A DNA stretch of 6,146 nt from contig DATESZ010000233.1 in assembly GCA_035283845.1 (NCBI GenBank), positions 1 to 6,146 on the forward strand. Reading direction: 5' to 3'. Below are positions 1 to 6,146 of the stretch, piece by piece. This DNA is from DATESZ01 sp035283845 (GTDB lineage: Bacteria; Desulfobacterota; Syntrophia; Syntrophales; JACQWR01). The translations under genes were made by a program, and so were the position numbers. Within the stretch, counting starts at the first letter, position 1; the number at the start of each line of letters is the position of its first letter. A model generated the notes under the pieces. The model worked only from the letters and a program-made list of their open reading frames with translations. It was not told the DNA's origin and made no database searches.

Positions 1-1
1 C

Positions 2-1252
2 GATACCCATCTGGGAGGCGAGGACTTTGACCAGAGATTGATCGACTATTTAGCGACGGAATTCAAAAAGGACCAGGGAATCGATATTAGAAGCGACAAA
101 ATGGCCCTCCAGCGGGTGAAGGAAGCGGCGGAGAAGGCAAAGATGGAGCTTTCCACGGCCATGGAAACGGACGTCAATCTGCCCTTCATCACTGCCGACG
201 CCTCCGGCCCCAAGCACATGAATATCAAGATGACAAGGGCAAAACTGGAATCTCTGGTGGAAGATCTGATTGAAAAGACCGCTAACCCCTGTCTTACCGC
301 ATTGAAGGATGCAAATTTAACGGCCAAGGATATTGACGAGGTAATCCTCGTGGGCGGTATGACCCGTATGCCGCGGGTCCAGCAGAAGGTGAAGGAGATA
401 TTCGGAAAAGACCCGCACAAAGGCGTCAACCCCGATGAGGTAGTGGCTATCGGGGCCGGTATCCAAGGAGGGGTATTGGCCGGCGATGTGAAGGATGTGC
501 TCCTTCTTGATGTTACGCCTCTCTCCCTTGGAATTGAAACCCTGGGCGGCGTGATGACCAAGCTGATCGAAAAGAACACGACCATCCCGACCAAAAAGAG
601 TCAGACATTTTCTACGGCGGCTGATAACCAGCCGGCAGTGAGCATTCATGTACTGCAGGGAGAACGTTCCATGGCGGCGGACAACCGCACCCTGGGCAGA
701 TTTGAACTGGTTGGGTTACCGCCGGCGCCAAGAGGTATGCCGCAAATCGAGGTCACCTTTGATATTGACGCCAACGGGATTGTTCATGTTTCCGCCAAGG
801 ACCTGGGCACAGGCAAGGAGCAGAGCATCAGGATCACTGCGTCCAGCGGCCTTTCGGACGAGGAAATAAACAAGCTGGTGAAGGACGCGGAGGCCCATGC
901 TGAGGATGATAAAAATAAAAAAGAACTGATTGAAGCCAGGAATCAGGCGGATGCTTTGGTTTACGGTGTGGAGAAGAATATCAAAGAGTTCGGCGACAAG
1001 GTCAGCGCCGCCGAAAAAACCAGGATCGAGGAAGCCATTGCCAAGGCTAAAAAGGCCATAGAAGGCGACAGTTTGAGTGACATTACGGAGGCACAGGAAG
1101 AGCTGACCAACGCGTCGCATAAACTTGCCGAGGCCATGTATGCAAAAGCGTCAGGTCCCCCTCCCCATGCCGAGGCAGGCGCTCAAGGAGCGGCCGGGGC
1201 GGGCAAGAAGGATGATGATGTTGTCGATGCGGATTTTGAAGATGTAAAATAG
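2..1252 (+). CDS. dnaK: Molecular chaperone DnaK (Hsp70), 5'-truncated
   Basis: Cytoplasmic Hsp70 chaperone that binds exposed hydrophobic segments in an ATP-controlled cycle with DnaJ and GrpE. The reading frame is open from base 2 and enters at the nucleotide-binding domain segment DTHLGGEDFD, so about 220 N-terminal residues lie outside the window (compared from memory with the 638-residue E. coli protein). The 416 residues present cover the rest of the ATPase domain (including the ILVGGMTRMP segment), the conserved interdomain linker VLLLD at about 495-511, the beta-sandwich substrate-binding domain (SQTFSTAADNQ, HVLQGER, PAPRGMPQIEVTFDIDANG) and the helical lid. It ends in an Ala/Gly-rich linker and the acidic tail DDDVVDADFEDVK typical of DnaK. 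The frame is intact, with no stop or indel seen. A strong terminator follows directly, so dnaJ is not transcribed from here as the next gene. Identification is secure by extended similarity to the E. coli protein. Confidence 0.98.
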   Translation, partial: DTHLGGEDFDQRLIDYLATEFKKDQGIDIRSDKMALQRVKEAAEKAKMELSTAMETDVNLPFITADASGPKHMNIKMTRAKLESLVEDLIEKTANPCLTALKDANLTAKDIDEVILVGGMTRMPRVQQKVKEIFGKDPHKGVNPDEVVAIGAGIQGGVLAGDVKDVLLLDVTPLSLGIETLGGVMTKLIEKNTTIPTKKSQTFSTAADNQPAVSIHVLQGERSMAADNRTLGRFELVGLPPAPRGMPQIEVTFDIDANGIVHVSAKDLGTGKEQSIRITASSGLSDEEINKLVKDAEAHAEDDKNKKELIEARNQADALVYGVEKNIKEFGDKVSAAEKTRIEEAIAKAKKAIEGDSLSDITEAQEELTNASHKLAEAMYAKASGPPPHAEAGAQGAAGAGKKDDDVVDADFEDVK

Positions 1253-1279
1253 GATTGATGTTGCTTGTTTTTGATAAGC

Positions 1280-1316
1280 GCGCCCGGGGTATGAGGTATA
1301 GTCCGGGCGCTTTTTT
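1280..1316 (+). terminator. Intrinsic terminator of dnaK
   Basis: A perfect 8-bp GC stem (gcgcccgg at 1280-1287 with ccgggcgc at 1303-1310) encloses a 15-base loop, and six T residues follow at 1311-1316. The loop can extend the helix slightly (tat 1290-1292 with ata 1298-1300). It lies 28 bases after the dnaK stop codon. On the opposite strand no T-run follows the hairpin, so it should act mainly on dnaK transcripts. The stop codon of the minus-strand RTX remnant (1315-1317) overlaps its T-tract. Confidence 0.93.
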
Positions 1317-2086
1317 ATGTGCCGGTAATCAGAATAGGATATGTCGGGGGGAAATTATTCTTCGTGGATTTTTCTTTGAATTTTAATGCCTCAAGCTCTT
1401 TCAGGCGCGCCTTGTATTCAGGGGTGCTTTGAATATCTCCAGATTCACTTTTATGTCTTTGCCTATTCCGGGATTCAGCGCTTCCACCTCCATGTCCGGC
1501 GCATAGATACTTCCCGTGTAAATTTGCAGGCCTTCGAAATTTTCTCCGACTTCCCTGGCAACGGTAGCTCTTTCTCTCTCCGCGCTTACCACGTCAAAGA
1601 ATATCATTGCCCCCGGCGCCGTTGATCATATTCCCCAACTCCATAACCTGCGTGGCGGCGAGGGTGAAGCCGTCGGCAAAGCGGAAGGCATCCACCTGGT
1701 AGGGACTTCCATTGAAAAAGTTATTCAGCATTAAGGTCTCGCCCGTATCCTGGATGCTGATGTAGAGATTGTTGCCCTGGGTGGACCCGTCGGCGAAGAA
1801 GTCGAGGGAGCCCTGCGTGATGCCTTCTCCAAACTGGACGGTGTCGATGCCGTTTTCGTACCCATCCTCGTAGCTTATGATGCTATCGTTCCCGGAACCC
1901 CTGCCGAAGAGATACGTATCGTCCTACGTGCCGCCCCAAAGTAAGTCATCACCTGTTCCGCCGTCGAGAACATCATTACCGGAGCCACCTTTTAGGGTAT
2001 CGTTCCCCGCCACGCCCAGAAGCGTGTCATTGTTGTATACGCCGTTGAGGACATCGCTTTGCAACGCGGAGGCGAGTACAACCGAA
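1315..2086 (-). pseudogene. Decayed C-terminal fragment of an RTX (hemolysin-type calcium-binding) protein
   Basis: Read on the minus strand from about 2086 downwards, the frame gives degenerate RTX nonapeptides (GVAGNDTLK, GGSGNDVLD, GGTGDDLLW). A segment typical of the hemolysin-type calcium-binding related domain follows: DDTYLFGRGSGND, then DTVQFGEGIT, YISIQDTGETLMLNNFF and YQVDAFRFADG, at about 1650-1923. Such proteins are normally exported by type I secretion using an uncleaved C-terminal signal, and bind calcium in the repeats. The gene is broken. There is an amber codon at 1924-1926 inside a repeat and an opal codon at 1594-1596. The best continuation then moves to another frame (open through 1404-1607, VVSAERERATVAREVG...) and returns to the first frame near 1421 to end KARLKELEALKFKEKS...ILITGT at the stop 1315-1317. 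The N-terminus is missing: no start codon or secretion partners are present. The upstream limit is uncertain, because RTX-like sequence is clear only to about 2062. Confidence 0.82.
1927..2042 (-). repeat. RTX calcium-binding nonapeptide repeats
   Basis: Three to four tandem copies of the GGxGxDxUx type are read on the minus strand within the RTX remnant. The GND/GDD turns recur every nine residues: NNDTLL, GNDTLK, GNDVLD, GDDLLW, then GGT interrupted by the amber codon. Repeats of this family form a parallel beta-roll that folds on binding calcium outside the cell. The first and last copies are degenerate. Confidence 0.85.
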
Positions 2087-2154
2087 GAACTGGATGCGGA
2101 AAAACTGCACGTCCGGGTCTGTGCGGGGGGTGACGGGTGACCGGCATTACTACC
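2087..2154 (+). mobile_element. Probable group II intron 3'-end remnant (domain V and VI)
   Basis: Bases 2087-2119 can fold like a group II intron domain V. A nine-position lower stem (gaactggat with gtccgggtc, one A-G mismatch and G-U wobbles) is followed by a two-base AC bulge (2109-2110) and an upper stem gcgg/ctgc closed by an A5 loop. The motif tgcacgtccggg-tctgtgcgggg is the familiar sequence around bacterial intron domain V. Downstream, cgg-gtga-ccg at 2134-2143 gives a GNRA-capped hairpin suited to domain VI, ending near ctacc. Two features suggest decay: the catalytic AGC triad reads AAC, and the tetraloop has become five A residues. No reverse transcriptase or intron domains I-IV lie upstream; RTX-derived sequence on the other strand abuts instead. 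The family call rests on remembered consensus and hand folding. Chance resemblance is possible. Confidence 0.5.
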
Positions 2155-2439
2155 TTGGAGATATGCCGGACTTCAAATACAACTCAATGCTTTCGCTTAT
2201 CGATCAAATTCGTTTACTTTGGTTTAAAAGGTGCAAGATTTTGAACGGCTATTTTCTTTCGATTTATCAACCCAATTATTTGCTTAAGTCTATGATTGAC
2301 GTATTGTGATAAATATGCAACCTTACATCCCGTAATTAATGAGATTTAGCAGAAGCGCAAGACAATGAGGAGGGAAGAGAAACAACAAACCTGAACCTTT
2401 ATATAGGCAATAGTCGGCATCACAGACAAAAGGCATTCA
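2155..2439. other. AT-rich intergenic spacer upstream of the methyltransferase operon
   Basis: About 285 bases, visibly richer in A and T than the flanking genes, especially 2165-2340. It holds no open frame with protein-like composition. The operon promoter must lie here or further upstream, but no convincing -35/-10 pair was found. Weak candidates are tatgat at 2291-2296 (5 of 6 matches to the -10 consensus, but no matching -35) and tatata at 2400-2405. A purine-rich stretch around 2366-2380 resembles a Shine-Dalgarno sequence but precedes no useful frame. The composition and the adjacent intron scar suggest laterally acquired or decayed DNA. Confidence 0.6.
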
Positions 2440-3294
2440 ATGGCTCAAGGAAGACGCAAGCTCCAGCTCAGCAACGGTTATCTCTTCGCGTTCGATCAGT
2501 TGTCGCGCGTTTTGCACTTTCTGGCGGCGCACCCATCGGTGAAGCGGATCTATCGTGAGGCAATCCAGGAAAGCACAGGATTGTCTAACCGCCAGATAGA
2601 AAGTGTCGTGAGTATCGGCTGCGCTCTGGGACTGATTAAGCCAGGGATGCAAACCCTTACACGGACAGGCGAACTGATTGCCGCACACGATATCTTTCTG
2701 GAAAGGATCGGCACCCTCCAATGGTGCCATTACCGGGGCGCAGGTAGCCCCAAGAATCTCGTCTGGTACGAAATCTTTAACTCGATCCTTCCCGCAGAGC
2801 AGGCTATAACCGAAAGCGGGTGGTTGGCTAATTTAAGAAATACCCTTTCCGGTCAATATGCCGACAGGACCATCGGTAAGCATCTTCATGAAGAGGTTCG
2901 CTTCATTGTTGATGCCTACCTGAATAGAAACCTTAAGAAGCTGGAAATCCTTCGCCAGCATAGCGATGGACGGTTATACCGGACGCGCCATCTGCGCGTA
3001 GCGCCCCTCATCCTCAGTGCCATGATATATGATTATGCTGCCACGCGCGGGGAGAGTCTTCTGCAGGTTCGGGAAATCGCAGAGGCAGAGGGGTCGCCTT
3101 CCCTTTTATTCGGCTTTGATGAATCCACCTTTCGCCAGGCTATAGAGCCACTGCACCAAAACGGGTGGGTGCGATATGAAAGCACACACCATCTTGACCA
3201 GGTTCGTCTCCTGGACGGCTTATCCGCCTTTACCTTTCTAAAGTGGTATTACGAAGGCGCCAGCCCTGAACCCAGGCAAAAGGAGGTCGGCTAA
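2440..3294 (+). CDS. DUF4007-like protein with two winged-helix-like regions, first gene of the operon
   Basis: A 284-residue soluble protein without signal peptide or membrane segment. The ATG at 2440 is preceded by aaaagg at 2428-2433 with a six-base spacer. Residues about 17-66 look like a helix-turn-helix unit (REAIQESTGLSNRQIESVVSIGCALGLI), followed by a strand-like LTRTGELI segment. Residues about 84-115 (HDIFLERIGTLQWCHY...NLVWYEIFN) have the order 'element of known length, then aromatic-rich WYxxFN' that I associate with DUF4007 proteins. Residues about 206-257 suggest a second winged helix (VREIAEAEG...FRQAIEPLHQNGWVRYES). DUF4007 members occur in defence loci, often beside PAPS-reductase/DndC-like genes; none is visible here. 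The usual N-terminal FSGHETFPLR motif is replaced by a diverged sequence, so membership is tentative. The stop codon abuts the next gene. A role as DNA-binding sensor, regulator or specificity partner of the methyltransferase is inference only. Confidence 0.85.
   Translation: MAQGRRKLQLSNGYLFAFDQLSRVLHFLAAHPSVKRIYREAIQESTGLSNRQIESVVSIGCALGLIKPGMQTLTRTGELIAAHDIFLERIGTLQWCHYRGAGSPKNLVWYEIFNSILPAEQAITESGWLANLRNTLSGQYADRTIGKHLHEEVRFIVDAYLNRNLKKLEILRQHSDGRLYRTRHLRVAPLILSAMIYDYAATRGESLLQVREIAEAEGSPSLLFGFDESTFRQAIEPLHQNGWVRYESTHHLDQVRLLDGLSAFTFLKWYYEGASPEPRQKEVG
3278..3287 (+). promoter_or_regulatory. Strong Shine-Dalgarno that fixes a TTG start
   Basis: The sequence aaaaggaggt, within the last codons of the upstream gene, is an essentially perfect anti-16S match. 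It sits seven bases before ttg at 3295-3297, which directly follows the taa stop at 3292-3294. The spacing is optimal and decides the TTG start of the 156-residue protein. The zero-base junction suggests translational coupling between the first two operon genes. Confidence 0.88.
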
Positions 3295-3765
3295 TTGGAT
3301 AAAGTCGTGGACATTGTTGAACTGACAAAATCCCTTCCCCAGCGCCCTCGCGGCAGAGGCTGCATCGTTTTCACTCACGACTATCTATCACAAAAATCCT
3401 GGGCTGCCGAACTCGCGCGGCAAGCCGGCGCCGCCCATCTGCATGTTTTAGATGTTTTTGCGGACGATGAAACGCTTTCTGAAAATGTTGGAACCCTCTC
3501 TATCAACGACCTTTTTCGTTTTCTTGTAGAGCACGGCAATAATCACAAAATTCTCATCGTATCCGGCATGGAATTTCTGAAGGCAACCTGGACGGGTCAA
3601 GCCGGTGTCCTGGAGCAGTTTGCCCAGCAAATCGAGACGTGGGACAAAAAGCCCGCCCTGCTTTTCGCCATGCAGTTCGACCGATCCCTTGCAGCGCAGA
3701 AGTTTGACCGGTTCAAGCAATACCCGTTTGTCATTGACCAGCGGGATACCCTCGCGCTTACTTGA
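3295..3765 (+). CDS. Small BrxF-like protein lacking a Walker A motif
   Basis: A 156-residue soluble protein starting at TTG, supported by the strong ribosome-binding site just upstream. The secondary-structure order resembles a minimal P-loop NTPase: strand GCIVFTHDY (22-30) followed by a helix; strand AHLHVLDVF (47-55); a Walker B-like strand KILIVSGMEFL (85-95, with Glu93); and a sensor-1-like strand PALLFAMQFD (120-129). A charged segment ends at YPFVIDQRDTLAL. The loop after the first strand reads THDYLSQKSW instead of GxxxxGK[ST], so ATP binding is doubtful. In size, layout and position beside a methyltransferase it recalls BrxF of type 3 BREX systems, which has an intact P-loop. That relation is inference, and it could equally be an unrelated alpha/beta accessory protein. 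The gene is packed between the DUF4007-like gene (0-base gap) and the methyltransferase (7-base gap), so it is probably a stoichiometric partner. Confidence 0.85.
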   Translation: MDKVVDIVELTKSLPQRPRGRGCIVFTHDYLSQKSWAAELARQAGAAHLHVLDVFADDETLSENVGTLSINDLFRFLVEHGNNHKILIVSGMEFLKATWTGQAGVLEQFAQQIETWDKKPALLFAMQFDRSLAAQKFDRFKQYPFVIDQRDTLALT

Positions 3766-3769
3766 GGAG
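3764..3769 (+). promoter_or_regulatory. Shine-Dalgarno of the methyltransferase gene, overlapping the upstream stop
   Basis: The sequence gaggag overlaps the tga stop of the 156-residue gene (3763-3765) and lies three bases (or five, counting only gagg) before the ATG at 3773. The spacing is somewhat tight but workable. The overlap implies that translation of the two genes is coupled and supports the ATG at 3773 as start. Confidence 0.75.
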
Positions 3770-3772
3770 ATT

Positions 3773-6146
3773 ATGAGAAACCACGGATTATTCAGCACAC
3801 TTTTTATCGATAAAATCCGTTCTGAAGTTGAACTTGACGACGCCGGCCGGGGCCGCATGGCCACCCTTGGCTATACTTGGCACAATTGCGACAAAACCGA
3901 TCTGGCGTCCCTCTGGAATACATACATCCGGCAGGCCCTCAGTTACCTTTCCTTCGTTCCTCCCGCGCATTCCGATGACGTCAATGCCTATCCCTTGTAT
4001 GAAGACTATGGTTTTTCCAACTGCGTTTCCGTTCTCTATCTCACTGAGCCGGGAACAGACCTGGATGATGTGTCTGTCGGCCGCTTTTGGCCGGGAAGGC
4101 TGATCGCGCAGTTGAGAGCCCGCAAGCTGAACTGGGCCATCCTGACGGACGGTGATAAATGGCGTCTCTATACAAACCGCACCGGCAAGCCCTTTGAGGA
4201 ATATGTGGAGCTCAATCTCGCAGAGGCGCTGGCGCAGAATGATGAGCTGGACTACTCCCTATTTGAGCGTTTCTTTCATATCGCTTCCTTTACGCCGGAC
4301 ATAGAGGACAAAGAGGATGATGATCGTGATAAGGATGCCCGCGTCCACGGGGTTTATACCTGTCGTCTGGACAGGGACATGGCAGCGTCCGAAAAAGTTC
4401 TTGAAGAGAAGGTCAAATCTCCGCTGCTGCAGCAGATCGATGAGGTGCTTCAGTACCTCTGTAACGGCTTTATCGCTGAGACGCCCCGCAAAGGTGACGA
4501 ATACACTGAAGCCGAACGGCGGGAAATCTTTGAGAGCGCCGTCAAGCTCCTCTACCGCTGCCTTTTCCTCTTCTATGCCGAAGCCCGCAGCCTGCTGCCT
4601 TCCCAGGTTGAAAAACGGGAGATTTACGCCAAACATTCCATCGGCGCCCTCTGTCTTGAGGCTCATAGCTTTCGGTGGGGAAAGCGGACGGATTACGACA
4701 GTTACGACCTTTGGAAACACCTGAAAGGACTCATCCATGCCGTCAACGACGGCGATTCAGAGTACGGAATTATGGGTTACAACGGCGGCCTGTTTGACGA
4801 CGAGCAGGAGAAATTTCTCGGGAAACAACAACTCCGGAATGATTTCCTTGCCCGTGCCCTCTACCTGATGGCCTATGTGGAACCCTACGATGCAAAACCG
4901 GAAAGTGAATATCCGATCCCTTATCGGGACCTGGAGGTGCGTCATCTGGGTGAGATGTATGAGAATATCCTTGAATTTACCGTCACCTTGGCCGATGCGG
5001 ATCGTCTGCGTCGCCGCACGAAGAAGGGGATGGAGATTCTCCTGACCTCGGAAATGACGCCTCAGAAGGGAGATAGTCACATCAGAAAGGGCGATGTCTA
5101 TTTCGGGGAATCCGCCCTGGAGCGCAAGCAAACCGGTTCTTACTATACACCGGAGAGCCTGGTTCATTTTCTTAACGCCAAAGCGGTGATTCAGCCGCTC
5201 ATGGATCGATTCGCAAAAGAGTGCCGCGAACGATTTGACCTTTTTCTTAAGGAAGCCCGGTCGGGCCATGATGTTGCCGTCCGGCGGGGTGCGGCGCAGT
5301 CGGCTGTCGCTCTGGTGGAGCGATTCGTCAAAGATGTTGTTCTTCCCTTCAAGTTCTGCGACCCTGCCATGGGGAGCGGACACTTTCTTGTGAATGCGTC
5401 TAATCAGATCACGGACTTCATCGTCAGTCTCCTGACTGAAATTCCCTGCGTTGAAGGCATGGTCTCTTCTATAACCTGTGATCCGAACGTGTGGAGACGC
5501 CTGGTTACGCGTCATTGTCTCTACGGTGTGGACCTGAATCCCCTGGCCGTCCATCTGGCCAAGCTCTCCTTGTGGCTGAACAGTTTTGCCCGTGATCACA
5601 AATTGACGTTTCTCGATCATCACCTGCGGTGCGGCAACAGCCTGATCGGTATCCGGTGCCTCTCACAATTAGAGAATATCCCAGAGCGCGGCAAGAATGC
5701 CAAGAAAAAGGGGAATAATGAAAAAAGGCAGTTGGAGCTTGCTTTGCCGCAGGAACTGACGGAAGCCTTTCGGAAGGCAGCAGACGCAATGCAGTCCATC
5801 TCCCAGGTTGCCGAGGACGACACGGATCGGCAAAAAGATTTGCATGAAAAGGCAAGAACCGAACGTATCAATCCACTGGTTCCCCTGGCTGATCTTTTCA
5901 CGGCCTATCTGATGGACGGCGGTATCAAACCGGACGATTATCGGGGGCTTTTCCTCCGACTTACCCAGCGCGCAGGACTGGGATCCGTGAATGACCTGGA
6001 ACTGCATGAGAAGGTGAAGGCCCTTGCCCGACGCCATCATTTCTTCCACTGGCCTCTGGAGTTCCCCGATGTCTTTACTGACATGGGCGGCGGCTTCGAT
6101 GCCGATGTCGGCAATCCGCCGTGGGACATACTGAAGCCCAATTCCC
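3773..6146 (+). CDS. Eco57I/PglX-class adenine-N6 DNA methyltransferase, 3'-truncated
   Basis: The frame is open from ATG 3773 to the window end: 791 codons plus one base, with no stop. It transfers methyl from S-adenosylmethionine to adenine N6 in DNA. The N-terminal region starts RNHGLFSTLF and has NWAILTDGDKWRLY (120-133), a segment seen in the nuclease-like N-terminal domains of type I/IIG enzymes. No complete PD-(D/E)xK motif was recognised there. An acidic patch lies near 176-190. Conserved class motifs follow: YNGGLFD (336-342), RHLGEMYE (390-397), TGSYYTP (454-460), SAM-binding motif I DPAMGSGHF (530-538), YGVDLNPLAVHLAK (584-597, acidic Asp587), GNSLIG (621-626), FFHWPLEFPDVF and catalytic motif IV NPPWD (781-785). 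A charged Lys-rich insert (about 645-660) separates the last two groups. The remaining catalytic-domain motifs and the target-recognition domain lie beyond the window; relatives are typically well over 1000 residues. Whether it is a stand-alone type IIG enzyme or the modification subunit of a BREX/DISARM-like system depends on the genes downstream. Confidence 0.95.
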   Translation, partial: MRNHGLFSTLFIDKIRSEVELDDAGRGRMATLGYTWHNCDKTDLASLWNTYIRQALSYLSFVPPAHSDDVNAYPLYEDYGFSNCVSVLYLTEPGTDLDDVSVGRFWPGRLIAQLRARKLNWAILTDGDKWRLYTNRTGKPFEEYVELNLAEALAQNDELDYSLFERFFHIASFTPDIEDKEDDDRDKDARVHGVYTCRLDRDMAASEKVLEEKVKSPLLQQIDEVLQYLCNGFIAETPRKGDEYTEAERREIFESAVKLLYRCLFLFYAEARSLLPSQVEKREIYAKHSIGALCLEAHSFRWGKRTDYDSYDLWKHLKGLIHAVNDGDSEYGIMGYNGGLFDDEQEKFLGKQQLRNDFLARALYLMAYVEPYDAKPESEYPIPYRDLEVRHLGEMYENILEFTVTLADADRLRRRTKKGMEILLTSEMTPQKGDSHIRKGDVYFGESALERKQTGSYYTPESLVHFLNAKAVIQPLMDRFAKECRERFDLFLKEARSGHDVAVRRGAAQSAVALVERFVKDVVLPFKFCDPAMGSGHFLVNASNQITDFIVSLLTEIPCVEGMVSSITCDPNVWRRLVTRHCLYGVDLNPLAVHLAKLSLWLNSFARDHKLTFLDHHLRCGNSLIGIRCLSQLENIPERGKNAKKKGNNEKRQLELALPQELTEAFRKAADAMQSISQVAEDDTDRQKDLHEKARTERINPLVPLADLFTAYLMDGGIKPDDYRGLFLRLTQRAGLGSVNDLELHEKVKALARRHHFFHWPLEFPDVFTDMGGGFDADVGNPPWDILKPNS

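Noticed and set aside
46..594. Minus-strand open frame of 182 codons opposite dnaK
   Set aside because: Antisense shadow of strongly conserved dnaK sequence; the composition is Ser/Ile/Arg-rich without any motif.
1927..2042. Tandem repeat as a possible CRISPR or DNA-level repeat array
   Set aside because: The periodicity is 27 bases at the protein level (RTX nonapeptides). The nucleotide copies are diverged and there are no spacers.
2040..2160. Integron attC or tRNA-like fold in place of the intron remnant
   Set aside because: No attC core sites and no cloverleaf or T-loop consensus were seen; the domain V-like stem with AC bulge fits better.
1386..2309. Plus-strand open frames at 1386-1625, 1877-2140 and 2094-2309
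   Set aside because: They run opposite the RTX remnant or through the intron-like element and spacer. The products are low-complexity or mirror the RTX repeats (Ser/Pro-rich).
2268..2313. Sigma-70 promoter around ttgacg/tatgat/gataaat
   Set aside because: The -35-like and -10-like hexamers do not pair at 16-18 base spacing, so no specific promoter is claimed.
2364..2393. Nine-codon open frame (MRREEKQQT) ahead of the operon as a leader peptide
   Set aside because: No ribosome-binding site upstream and no attenuator hairpin; the length is easily due to chance.
4757..5623. Long minus-strand open frame (288 codons) opposite the methyltransferase
   Set aside because: It lies fully antisense to well-conserved methyltransferase motifs, its product shows no recognisable motif or domain, and it is explained as a shadow of the GC-biased coding frame.

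Overview
The window looks like a chromosomal segment of a Gram-negative, mid-GC bacterium. The DnaK fragment is of the proteobacterial/Desulfobacterota kind, with a proteobacterial-style acidic C-terminal tail. The mix of housekeeping chaperone, RTX protein remnant, group II intron scar and methyltransferase operon would suit an environmental deltaproteobacterium. That placement is impression only; no taxonomic search was possible.

Layout: (1) 2-1252, the C-terminal two thirds of dnaK on the plus strand, cut by the window edge and closed by a strong intrinsic terminator at 1280-1316. (2) 1315 to about 2086, minus strand, a decayed C-terminal piece of a secreted RTX (hemolysin-type calcium-binding) protein. 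It has one in-frame amber stop and two apparent single-base indels in homopolymer runs that compensate each other. (3) About 2087-2154, plus strand, a short stretch that folds and reads like the domain V/VI 3' end of a group II intron, with no intron body upstream. (4) 2155-2439, AT-rich spacer without a convincing gene. (5) 2440 to the right edge, a tight plus-strand operon of three genes.

The three operon genes are: a 284-residue protein with winged-helix-like ends resembling DUF4007 proteins; a 156-residue protein laid out like a small P-loop NTPase (BrxF-like) but without a Walker A motif; and a large Eco57I/PglX-class adenine-N6 DNA methyltransferase, truncated by the window end just after its NPPW motif. 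The genes are separated by 0 and 7 bases and have their own Shine-Dalgarno sequences, so they are almost certainly co-transcribed.

The best reading is the start of a BREX-, DISARM- or type IIG-like anti-phage methylation system inserted beside dnaK, in a region already scarred by gene decay and a retroelement. The effector genes (helicase, ATPase, nuclease, PglZ and so on) would lie past position 6146, so the system type cannot be fixed from here. The two small upstream proteins are the least familiar part and the best candidates for something undescribed.
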